A DNA stretch of 9,934 nt from positions 1 through 9,934 of the forward strand of contig DATFWQ010000119.1 of NCBI GenBank assembly GCA_035259145.1, read 5' to 3'. This DNA comes from CF-161 sp035259145 (GTDB lineage: Bacteria; Chloroflexota; Dormibacteria; Dormibacterales; Dormibacteraceae). The notes under the pieces are model-generated. The model was not told the origin of the DNA, did no database searches, and saw nothing but the letters and a program-made list of their open reading frames with translations. The translations under genes and the position numbers were made by a program. Below are positions 1 to 5,448 of the stretch, one piece after another (position 1 is the first letter of the stretch; each line of letters starts with the position of its first letter).

Positions 1-1010
1 AAGCCGCAGGCGCACCAGAAGCCCTCCACGTCCCGCACCGGTCCCAGGATGGCCTGGTGGTCCGGGGTCGTCTCATAGAGCCCGGCCCAGGCGGTCCGAA
101 TGCTCGCCCCCTCGAGGGCAGGGGCCCGATGGGACGCGACCTGGACCGTCCTCTCCAGCAGCTCCCAGTTCACGTCCGTGTTGAACGTCGGCGGCTCGTC
201 GCGATCGCTCATGCCCATCAGCACCCCGTCTCCCTCTGGGTGGAAGTAGAAGGAACTGCCGAAGTCGACGGTCATCGGCGTCGTCCGGGTCACCTCCGGA
301 AATGCGTCGGTGACGAAGATGTGCCTCCTGTACGGCCGGACCGGGACCTCGACGCCGGCCATGCGCCCGATCTCGGCCGACCACGCCCCCGCGCAGTTGA
401 ATACGAGTGGCGTGGAAACCTCGCCCTCGGTCGTGCGGACCGCGCACACTCGCCCGGCGCGGACCTCGATGCCGGTCACGCTGACGCCCTCCTTCAGGCG
501 AGCACCGTGGCGCCGGGCTGCCGCGGCGTAGCCCGCAGTGACGTCGGCAGGGCTGGCCAGGCCATCGGTCGGGCAGAACGTGCCGCCCAGGACGTCCTCG
601 ACGTTGAGGATCGGCACCAGATCGTGGGCCTCATCTGGCGTGACCCAGCGCGCCTCCTCCAGCCCCAACCGATGCCACATGCCGAGCATGCCGCGCCAGT
701 CGGCGACCTGCTCCGGCCTTGTCAGCAGGAACAGATAGCCGATCTGCCGGAAGTCGGCGTGGCCGCCGGTCTCCTCGTTGAAGCTGGTGAGCAGCCCCAC
801 CGCCAGCCGCTGCAGACGGACGTTGACCTCGCCCGAGAACTGCTGCCGGACGCCGCCGGCGCAGCGGCCCGTGGACTGGGAGCCCAGCTCGGCGCGCTCC
901 AGCAGCACGACGTCCAGGCCCCTTCGAGCCAGCTGGTACGCCAGCGCGCAGCCCACGACGCCGCCACCAACGATCGCGGCGTCTGCCGTCTCCTTTACAG
1001 CTTCGCCCAC
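1..1010 (-). CDS. DAO-family FAD-dependent amine oxidase (sarcosine/glycine oxidase-like), 3' end outside the window
   Basis: Read from the GTG at 1010-1008, the frame stays open to the left edge (336 codons seen; relatives are about 370-400, so the C-terminus is missing). The N-terminus is a Rossmann dinucleotide-binding motif, G15-x-G17-x-x-G20 followed by LLE38, which in this family binds the ADP part of FAD. Then comes the S-x-STGRCAGGVRQQFS stretch (about residues 44-59) typical of glycine/sarcosine oxidase-like proteins. The last visible residues, GFWCACG, match the conserved 'GFYxAxGxSGHG' region near the end of the family. The likely reaction is oxidation of a secondary or primary amine on a small amino acid, giving an imine/oxoacid and a reduced acceptor. 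The start overlaps the ureohydrolase stop by 16 bases, so the two are probably translationally coupled. An AAAGGAG lies at about 999-993 but no start codon follows it at a useful distance. The exact substrate is not readable; family assignment is firm. Confidence 0.88.
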   Translation of the reverse strand, partial: MGEAVKETADAAIVGGGVVGCALAYQLARRGLDVVLLERAELGSQSTGRCAGGVRQQFSGEVNVRLQRLAVGLLTSFNEETGGHADFRQIGYLFLLTRPEQVADWRGMLGMWHRLGLEEARWVTPDEAHDLVPILNVEDVLGGTFCPTDGLASPADVTAGYAAAARRHGARLKEGVSVTGIEVRAGRVCAVRTTEGEVSTPLVFNCAGAWSAEIGRMAGVEVPVRPYRRHIFVTDAFPEVTRTTPMTVDFGSSFYFHPEGDGVLMGMSDRDEPPTFNTDVNWELLERTVQVASHRAPALEGASIRTAWAGLYETTPDHQAILGPVRDVEGFWCACG

Positions 1011-1864
1011 GTCTCGAACACTATCTTCAGCGCGGCGAGGACGGTGATCTCGTCAGCGCCCAGGGGCGCGACCTCGCAGACATCGAGGCCCACCGGGCGG
1101 CACACTCGAACAACCGCCGCCACCAGGTCCAGCGCCTGCCGCGTGCTGAGTCCCGCGGCACATGGGATCTCGGTACCCGGCGCAAAGGCCGGGTCCAGAG
1201 CGTCGATGTCCAAAGAGATGTGCAGCGGCCTGCCGGCAACCGCGGCCGCGATTCGGTCGGCGGCCGCGGCAGGCTCCGAAGTCAGCGCCGCGGCGGTGGC
1301 CATGATGAGGCTGTGCCCACTGATGAAGGCGACTTCCTCGGGATCGAAGTCGCGGCACGCAGCCAGCACCACCGAAGTCGGTGGCAGGGCGGCGCACTGC
1401 ATGGCTCGGCGCAGTGCGCAGCCGCACGTCCACCGGCCCCCGCGTGAGGAGTCGCACAGGTCCGGGTGAGCGTCGACCCAGAGAACGGCCAGGTCGGGGT
1501 GGCGCCGGGCCTGGGCAGCGAGCACAGGGATCGCGGTGCAGTGATCACCACCGAATACGGTGAGGAAGGCTCCCGGCGGCACCTCGGCCAGCCGTTCCGC
1601 TACGGCCGGCCAGCCGGTGGCCGCTGAGTTCCCAAGCTCCAGATCACCGAGGTCACAGACCGTCAGATCGCCGAAGCACCTGCCGCGCTCGTCGACAGGC
1701 GGCATCACGGCGCTGAGGCGGCGAATGTGCGCCGGTGCGTGACGGGCGCCCCGCCTGTATGTCGCCGATCTGTCATAAGGCACGCCCGCTACCGCCACGC
1801 GCGCCGCTGAAAGCGGTGCCGACGGCAGCCCGCCCCACTCGGGCAGGCCGTGGACGTCGATCAC
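995..1864 (-). CDS. Ureohydrolase (arginase/agmatinase family) with Cys at the usual catalytic His position
   Basis: A 289-residue protein, normal length for agmatinase-type ureohydrolases, which hydrolyse a guanidino group to urea and an amine using two Mn ions. All six metal ligands of the family are present: H108 in GGDH, D131/H133/D135 in DAHPD, and D219/D221 in SLDIDALDP. E264 in DVCEVAP matches the guanidinium-binding Glu. The usual catalytic-His segment ('HG' plus 'PFRR' in agmatinases) reads W-T-C147-G-C149-ALRR, so the general acid/base His appears replaced by Cys. The GTG start (1864-1862) overlaps the transporter stop as GTGA, and the end overlaps the FAD oxidase start. A pathway 'import, remove urea, oxidise the amine' is an inference from this order. 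Guanidinoacetate (to glycine) and 4-guanidinobutyrate are candidate substrates. Family call is firm; specificity and even activity are open. Confidence 0.88.
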   Translation of the reverse strand: MIDVHGLPEWGGLPSAPLSAARVAVAGVPYDRSATYRRGARHAPAHIRRLSAVMPPVDERGRCFGDLTVCDLGDLELGNSAATGWPAVAERLAEVPPGAFLTVFGGDHCTAIPVLAAQARRHPDLAVLWVDAHPDLCDSSRGGRWTCGCALRRAMQCAALPPTSVVLAACRDFDPEEVAFISGHSLIMATAAALTSEPAAAADRIAAAVAGRPLHISLDIDALDPAFAPGTEIPCAAGLSTRQALDLVAAVVRVCRPVGLDVCEVAPLGADEITVLAALKIVFETWAKL

Positions 1865-3198
1865 CGCGTCTCGCGCACCTTGAGGATGAGGAGCGTGCCC
1901 AACAGCAACCAGGCTACGAAGACGCCGAAGACGACCGGATAGCCGCCCGGAAGGCCGAGTATGTGGGGCCCGGCGTTGAATCGATCCAGCAGCGGGCCGG
2001 CCAGGAAGCGGGCGATCACGCCCGCCCCGGCGGTGGCGATGTTCGAGAAGCCGAAGAAGAGGCCCGCCTCATCGCGGGGGATCACGTCGGTGATGAAGGC
2101 CCAATCGACCGAGAGGAAGGCCCCCAGGCCTGCCCCGACGAGCACGCCGGCGGCGAGCGTTTGGGCCGCGAGCTCAGGCAGTCCCAGCGCCTGGGCGACC
2201 GGCGAAAGCAATGCAGAGGGAAGCCATCGATAGCCGGCGAAAACGAGGACGAGCATTCCGGCCGTGGCTATCAGCCCTCCGATCACGATCAGCGGCTTAC
2301 GGCCGATGCGGTCCGACAGGCGCGCCGCCGGCCAGGTGACAAGGATGGCGAGCGCTACCACCAGACCCACCACTGCCGTGGTGGCGGTCGTCGTCGCGTG
2401 ACTGTCGCCATGGAAGAAGGCGTCGGTGAAGAAGAAGAACGTGTAGGTCTGGAGTCCGACGATACCCATCAGAATGAGAAGGCGCGAGCCCATCAGCCAC
2501 ATGAAGTTGACGTTGCTGAGTGGGGTAGTGAAGGTCGCCGTAACGACATCCCGAGCTGAATGGAACGACTCGTGTGCGGGCTTCACCCGGTCCGGCACGA
2601 AGAGGACGGTCACAAGCATCGTCACGACCAGCAGCACCGCGATGCTGCCAAACGCAGCCGGCCGACCTGCCTTGTTGAGGATGAGGCCGGCCACCACTGT
2701 GCCGGTGAGGGTTCCGATGAGGTTGGCGAGGCCGTAGTAGCCGGACGCCGTGCCCCGCTGGCCTTCGGGAACCACGTCCGGCTGCAGCCCCTGGTATGGG
2801 CCCTGGGCGGTGTTCGACGCAGTCTGAAGCAGGAAGTAGAAGATCACGAGCATCCCGTAGCTGCCCGAGAGCGCAAGGCCGGCAAGGAAGAGCACGTCGC
2901 CGACCGTGCCGCCGAAGATGAAAGGCCGGCGGCGGCCGAAGCGGCTGCGAGTCCGGTCGGAGACCGCCCCCATCATCGGCTGCCAGACGATAGCCATCAC
3001 GGTCCCGATCCCCTCGAGCGCACTGATCGCCGTCCCCTTCACGTTGGGCCCGACCAGATGCAGGACGATGTCCGGCAGAATCAGCGTCCCGAGGCTCGTC
3101 CAGAGGTAGCCGATCGCCACCCAGTAGCTGGCCAGGACTATGAAGTCGAGCTGGCGGAGCCGCCGTTCAGCCGGAGCTCCCACCGCGACAGCGGTCAT
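1861..3198 (-). CDS. MFS transporter, SLC45/GPH (MFS_2)-like
   Basis: A 445-residue polytopic membrane protein with about 12 hydrophobic segments. The cytoplasmic loop 77-91 (G-AVSDRTRSRFGRRRP) is a motif-A loop of the kind found in sucrose/SLC45 and glycoside-pentoside-hexuronide symporters. The second-half copy is RLSDRIGRKP at 293-302. The segment around 134-153 (PYQGLQPDVVPEGQRGTASG) also matches that group. It should move a small solute by cation symport across the inner membrane. The substrate is not predictable from sequence; the downstream ureohydrolase and amine oxidase suggest a guanidino or amino compound rather than a sugar. It is first in the three-gene minus-strand operon. The ATG at 3198 has only A-rich sequence upstream (CTAAAAAAC) and no Shine-Dalgarno. 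The left end of the palindromic element at 3207-3387 lies eight bases upstream of the start, so any local promoter lies inside that element or further up in cvpA. Confidence 0.88.
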   Translation of the reverse strand: MTAVAVGAPAERRLRQLDFIVLASYWVAIGYLWTSLGTLILPDIVLHLVGPNVKGTAISALEGIGTVMAIVWQPMMGAVSDRTRSRFGRRRPFIFGGTVGDVLFLAGLALSGSYGMLVIFYFLLQTASNTAQGPYQGLQPDVVPEGQRGTASGYYGLANLIGTLTGTVVAGLILNKAGRPAAFGSIAVLLVVTMLVTVLFVPDRVKPAHESFHSARDVVTATFTTPLSNVNFMWLMGSRLLILMGIVGLQTYTFFFFTDAFFHGDSHATTTATTAVVGLVVALAILVTWPAARLSDRIGRKPLIVIGGLIATAGMLVLVFAGYRWLPSALLSPVAQALGLPELAAQTLAAGVLVGAGLGAFLSVDWAFITDVIPRDEAGLFFGFSNIATAGAGVIARFLAGPLLDRFNAGPHILGLPGGYPVVFGVFVAWLLLGTLLILKVRETR

Positions 3199-3206
3199 TG
3201 TTTTTT

Positions 3207-3387
3207 AGAGGGTGCGGCAATAGGGGCGGCGCGAGATTTGGTGGCCATGTGCCCCAGATGGTGGTCCGGCGCCGAGGACCGGAGCGCGCGCATTCGGAGA
3301 ATGCGTAAGCGAGGACCGCAGAAGTCGGGCCGCCAGATGGGGTGCATGGGCGCCAAAGATCCGTCGATCCCTATTGCTGCACCCTCT
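3207..3387. repeat. 181-nt imperfect palindrome (MITE-like element or long hairpin RNA) with 19-bp ends
   Basis: The ends AGAGGGTGCGGCAATAGGG (3207-3225) and the reverse complement at 3369-3387 match at 18 of 19 positions. The symmetry continues inward without any insertion or deletion to an exact centre at 3297, where CGCATTC-GGA-GAATGCG (3289-3305) forms a perfect 7-bp stem. Of 89 opposed positions I count 58 Watson-Crick pairs, 9 that would be G-U pairs in a plus-strand RNA, and 22 mismatches. Mismatches are concentrated in two loops, 3227-3236 and 3271-3287, with their partners. The arm 3237-3270 is paired at 31 of 34 positions in plus-strand RNA. The element fills the gap between the transporter and cvpA and supplies the last four codons and the TAG stop of cvpA. 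No open reading frame of note and no clear target duplication: TA occurs at the left edge, TT at the right. A non-autonomous mobile element and a structured RNA are both possible. Confidence 0.8.
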
Positions 3388-4057
3388 TGGGCAGGTCTTT
3401 GGAAGTCAGGTGCCCCAGACCCGGGATGTGATGGCCGATGCTCATCACGGCGGGCGCCAGGCGGGAGCCGGCCAGCTGGGGCTTGACGAAGTCCTTGTAG
3501 ATTGCGTCGAACTGGCCGATGGCCGGCAGGTCGGAGACGCGTACGGTGCCCGCCTTTTGGGCCTGTGCGTGGTACGGCTGCAGGTCATGACTGTCGACCA
3601 GCCCGGCAGTGAACAGGTTCGAGCTGAGCTGGCGCTCGATCGTCTGGAGTTGGCTCACGTTCACGGTCGGCGTGCTTATTGGGGTGAAGGTCTTGTCCAT
3701 GACGATCATGCCCGAGATAAGCAGGTAGCTGAGGGCAATCCCGAAGATTGTCTGGACCCACAGACCCAGGAAGCCATCCACGCCTCGCACCACGGGCATC
3801 TTGTGGATGATGCCCCCCACCTGAGCGCCCGCGTAGCCCAGGATCGCGGCAAGGATCAGAGCGAGGAAGAAGGCCAGGAGCCCGTTCGCGTGCAAAACGG
3901 CTCCCGTAAGCGCCAGAAAGCCGCTGCGATTGTGGTAGATGATGACCAGCGTGCCCAGCGCCAGGAGCTCGGCCAGCAGCGGCTGGATCAGCCCACGCTG
4001 GAATGCGACCCATGCCGCACCCAGCACGATCAGCACGATGAAGACGTCAATGATCAC
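3371..4057 (-). CDS. CvpA-like (colicin V production family) inner-membrane protein
   Basis: A 228-residue protein starting MIIDVFIVLIVLGAAWVAFQRGLI, the typical opening of CvpA-family proteins. There are four predicted membrane helices: about 1-20, 27-43, 60-81 and 95-119. The rest (about 120-228) is a soluble, mixed tail without a motif I recognise; in several CvpA homologues such a tail is periplasmic or extracellular. The family is linked to envelope homeostasis and export in proteobacteria, but its biochemical role is not settled. The GTG at 4057 is forced: an in-frame TAG lies 15 bases upstream and no Shine-Dalgarno precedes it. A TAGACT hexamer ends nine bases before the start, which would suit a leaderless mRNA. 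It is divergent from parA. The final codons (R-V-Q-Q-stop) are encoded by the end of the palindromic element, so the native C-terminus was probably altered by its arrival. Confidence 0.8.
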   Translation of the reverse strand: MIIDVFIVLIVLGAAWVAFQRGLIQPLLAELLALGTLVIIYHNRSGFLALTGAVLHANGLLAFFLALILAAILGYAGAQVGGIIHKMPVVRGVDGFLGLWVQTIFGIALSYLLISGMIVMDKTFTPISTPTVNVSQLQTIERQLSSNLFTAGLVDSHDLQPYHAQAQKAGTVRVSDLPAIGQFDAIYKDFVKPQLAGSRLAPAVMSIGHHIPGLGHLTSKDLPKRVQQ

Positions 4058-4066
4058 CGGGCGCGA

Positions 4067-4072
4067 AGTCTA
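4067..4072 (-). promoter_or_regulatory. Candidate -10 hexamer (TAGACT) for cvpA
   Basis: On the minus strand TAGACT ends nine bases before the GTG of cvpA. It fits the TANNNT pattern seen upstream of leaderless genes in high-GC bacteria. There is no Shine-Dalgarno in between and no convincing -35. The same hexamer occurs in front of the divergent parA. Confidence 0.4.
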
Positions 4073-4162
4073 TCCGAAGCAGGAGCGTCACATCGGTCCG
4101 CGAGATGATCAAGTGCACTCCTTATCTCGACATTCGGAATCAATCATCCAGGCCCTATCGGT

Positions 4163-4168
4163 TAGACT
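4163..4168 (+). promoter_or_regulatory. Candidate -10 hexamer (TAGACT) for parA
   Basis: TAGACT ends 12 bases before the GTG of parA, again without a Shine-Dalgarno sequence in the gap and without a clear -35. With the minus-strand TAGACT at 4072-4067 it would place two outward-facing promoters in the 123-base region between cvpA and parA, where no other gene is evident apart from a doubtful 21-codon minus-strand reading frame. Confidence 0.4.
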
Positions 4169-4180
4169 CGGACCACTCGC

Positions 4181-4954
4181 GTGGCGAATACGATAGCGAT
4201 CGCCAACCAGAAAGGTGGGGTGGGAAAGACCACCACGGCCGTGAACCTGGGCGCCGCTTTGGCCGAGCGTGAACAGCGCGTGCTTCTCGTCGATCTCGAC
4301 CCCCAGGCGCACCTGAGCATCAACATGGGCCTCAAGGTGCCCGACGAGCTCGAGAGGACCGTCTACAACTTGCTGGTCGACCCCGGCGTGTCCGCCAACG
4401 AGATCATCCTGGAGAACCCCTTGATCGGCGTCCACTACGCGCCGGCAAACATCGAGCTTTCCGGTGCTGAGAGCCAGCTGCTGCACGAGATCGGCCGGGA
4501 GACCATCCTGAAAGAGAAGCTGCGATCGATCCAGCGCCAGTTCGACTTCGTGATAATCGACTGCCCCCCAGCGCTGAGCTTGATCACCATCAACGCCTTC
4601 GTGGCCGCCGACCAGGTGATCATCCCGCTCCAGTGCGAGTACTTTGGTCTCAAGGGTATGCAGCAGTTGCATCGCAGCGTGGAGCGGGTGCGGTTGAAAC
4701 TCAACCCCAAGCTCAAGGTGGCCGGCATCCTGCCAACCATCTTCAAAGCGCGCACACTGCATTCGCAGGAGGTGCTGCAGCTGGTGCGTCAGCACTTCGG
4801 CGACCTCGTCTACGACTTCGCCGTCAAAGACTCGATCCGCTTCGCGGAGTCTCCTCTGGCGGCGGTCTCGATCCTGCAGTACGCCAGCTCGTCCGAAGGC
4901 GCGAACGCCTACCGGAAGCTGGCTGAGGAAGTCCTGAACACCAATCACTCCTGA
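4181..4954 (+). CDS. parA: ParA/Soj-family partitioning ATPase (orphan, no ParB adjacent)
   Basis: A 257-residue protein of standard Soj length. It has the deviant Walker A box KGGVGKTT (11-18, with signature K11 and K16), the DLDPQ switch (38-42), Walker B IIDCPP (125-130), and the C-terminal region VKDSIRFAES (215-224), which corresponds to the conserved 'IPRxxRLSE' part of Soj. Such ATPases dimerise on ATP binding, coat the nucleoid non-specifically and form gradients that position a cargo: chromosomal origins, plasmids or protein assemblies. No parB and no parS-like 16-mer is visible. Instead, a 94-codon gene starts eight bases after the stop and is the likely activator or adaptor. The GTG start at 4181 is the one that gives the canonical MxxxIAIxNQKGG opening. 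It is transcribed away from cvpA. The chromosome-partitioning name is by family; the real cargo is unknown. Confidence 0.93.
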   Translation: MANTIAIANQKGGVGKTTTAVNLGAALAEREQRVLLVDLDPQAHLSINMGLKVPDELERTVYNLLVDPGVSANEIILENPLIGVHYAPANIELSGAESQLLHEIGRETILKEKLRSIQRQFDFVIIDCPPALSLITINAFVAADQVIIPLQCEYFGLKGMQQLHRSVERVRLKLNPKLKVAGILPTIFKARTLHSQEVLQLVRQHFGDLVYDFAVKDSIRFAESPLAAVSILQYASSSEGANAYRKLAEEVLNTNHS

Positions 4955-4961
4955 GGTCCTG

Positions 4962-5246
4962 ATGAGCAAGTTCAAACGCGTTTCACTGGCCGGGTCGGAG
5001 GAGCTCTTTCGCCCGACTTCGCGACCTCGGGTGCTTCAGGAGGAGCCCACGGATGCGATCACCGAGGTCGTGGAGCACGGGCGCCAGTTCCGGATCAGCA
5101 TGACGCGCGACGAGATCGAGCTGTTGCTGGAAGCCATCCACGCAGCGAAGTACCCCGAGCGGGCCAAGCGTCCTCTTCCGCTGGAGAAGTTCGAGCGCTA
5201 CGACCTCCTGCGCGACCGGCTCCAGCAGGAGCGGAACGCGGTCTAA
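4962..5246 (+). CDS. Small putative ParA partner with basic N-terminus and 'VSLxGxxELFRPT' motif
   Basis: A 94-residue, highly charged soluble protein; it starts seven bases after the parA stop with GAGGT as ribosome-binding site four bases before the ATG, so the two genes form a transcriptional unit. The N-terminus MSKFKRVSL-AGSEELFRPT is basic and followed by a short conserved-looking motif. From memory, small proteins encoded beside Soj-type ATPases in Actinomycetota begin with a very similar 'RVSLPGADELFR' segment; I could not search to confirm this. The rest (about 40-94) is predicted helical: HGRQFRISMTRDEIELLLEAIHAA, then a proline-containing linker and a charged helix rich in R, L, E and Q. 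Basic N-terminal peptides of ParB and McdB-like proteins stimulate their ATPase, so this could be the activator of the neighbouring ParA, but that is inference. No known domain is recognised. Confidence 0.75.
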   Translation: MSKFKRVSLAGSEELFRPTSRPRVLQEEPTDAITEVVEHGRQFRISMTRDEIELLLEAIHAAKYPERAKRPLPLEKFERYDLLRDRLQQERNAV

Positions 5247-5254
5247 GCGAGATC

Positions 5255-5274
5255 GGGGCAAGCAGGCTTCCCCC
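5255..5274 (+). terminator. Weak hairpin after the parA cassette
   Basis: GGGG-C-AAG / loop CAGG / CTT-C-CCCC gives a 7-bp stem interrupted by one C-C mismatch, nine bases after the stop of the ParA-partner gene. No T-tract follows (CCTCTAG), so intrinsic termination is uncertain. Its place between two convergent units (parA cassette and the small minus-strand ORF at 5320-5427) is where a terminator would be expected. Confidence 0.3.
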
Positions 5275-5319
5275 CTCTAGACCCCACAGGATCGTGAGCT
5301 TACGGTTCGTCTGCTGCCG

Positions 5320-5427
5320 CTAACGGTGGCGCCGCCTGGAGCGGGCCCTTCGGCGCGCGTAGCCGAGCGCCCACCAGAGGCAGATGATGGTCAGGATGAT
5401 CGCCATGGCGACGGCAGCCTGCTGCAT
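5320..5427 (-). CDS. Possible 35-residue single-span membrane peptide
   Basis: Reading from the ATG at 5427-5425, the 35-codon frame encodes a short polar start (MQQAAV), one strongly hydrophobic segment (about residues 5-23, AVAMAIILTIICLWWALGY) and a tail of almost only Arg and His (RRRARSRRRHR). This is the classical layout of a small inner-membrane peptide with a positive cytoplasmic end. It lies in an otherwise unexplained 200-base gap and is divergent from the MBL gene. A CATTAT hexamer ends seven bases before the ATG and overlaps the AATAAT in front of the MBL gene. No Shine-Dalgarno is close enough to help (GGAG is about 18 bases upstream). Length is so small that chance cannot be excluded, and no family is recognised. 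Confidence 0.4.
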   Translation of the reverse strand: MQQAAVAMAIILTIICLWWALGYARRRARSRRRHR

Positions 5428-5433
5428 TGAGTC

Positions 5434-5440
5434 AATAATG
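5434..5440. promoter_or_regulatory. Symmetric -10-like box between the small peptide and the MBL gene
   Basis: The plus strand reads AATAAT (five of six to TATAAT) ending nine bases before the GTG of the MBL gene. The minus strand of the same bases reads CATTAT (four of six) ending seven bases before the ATG of the 35-codon ORF. One AT-rich spot in a very GC-rich stretch could thus serve both directions. No -35 boxes are evident. Confidence 0.4.
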
Positions 5441-5448
5441 AAGACTCC

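Noticed and set aside
57..1469. 470-codon open frame on the plus strand
   Set aside because: It lies antisense to the FAD oxidase and ureohydrolase, both with clear family motifs; its product is low-complexity Arg/Ala/Pro-rich, as expected from a GC-rich shadow frame.
3199..3390. Palindrome as an intrinsic bidirectional terminator
   Set aside because: Neither outgoing strand has a T-tract after the stem: plus continues TTGGGC, minus continues AAAAAAC. A 181-nt structure is also far longer than a terminator.
1735..3486. Two long plus-strand frames opposite the transporter (274 and 308 codons)
   Set aside because: The minus strand carries a transporter with matching motif-A loops and membrane segments; the plus-strand products are charged, low-complexity and have no recognisable domain.
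4058..4180. parS-like site or inverted-repeat operator between cvpA and parA
   Set aside because: No 16-base palindrome of the parS kind and no long inverted repeat is visible in these 123 bases.
4109..4975. 288-codon minus-strand frame opposite parA
   Set aside because: ParA on the plus strand has all Walker motifs; the opposite frame is the usual shadow of a GC-rich gene.
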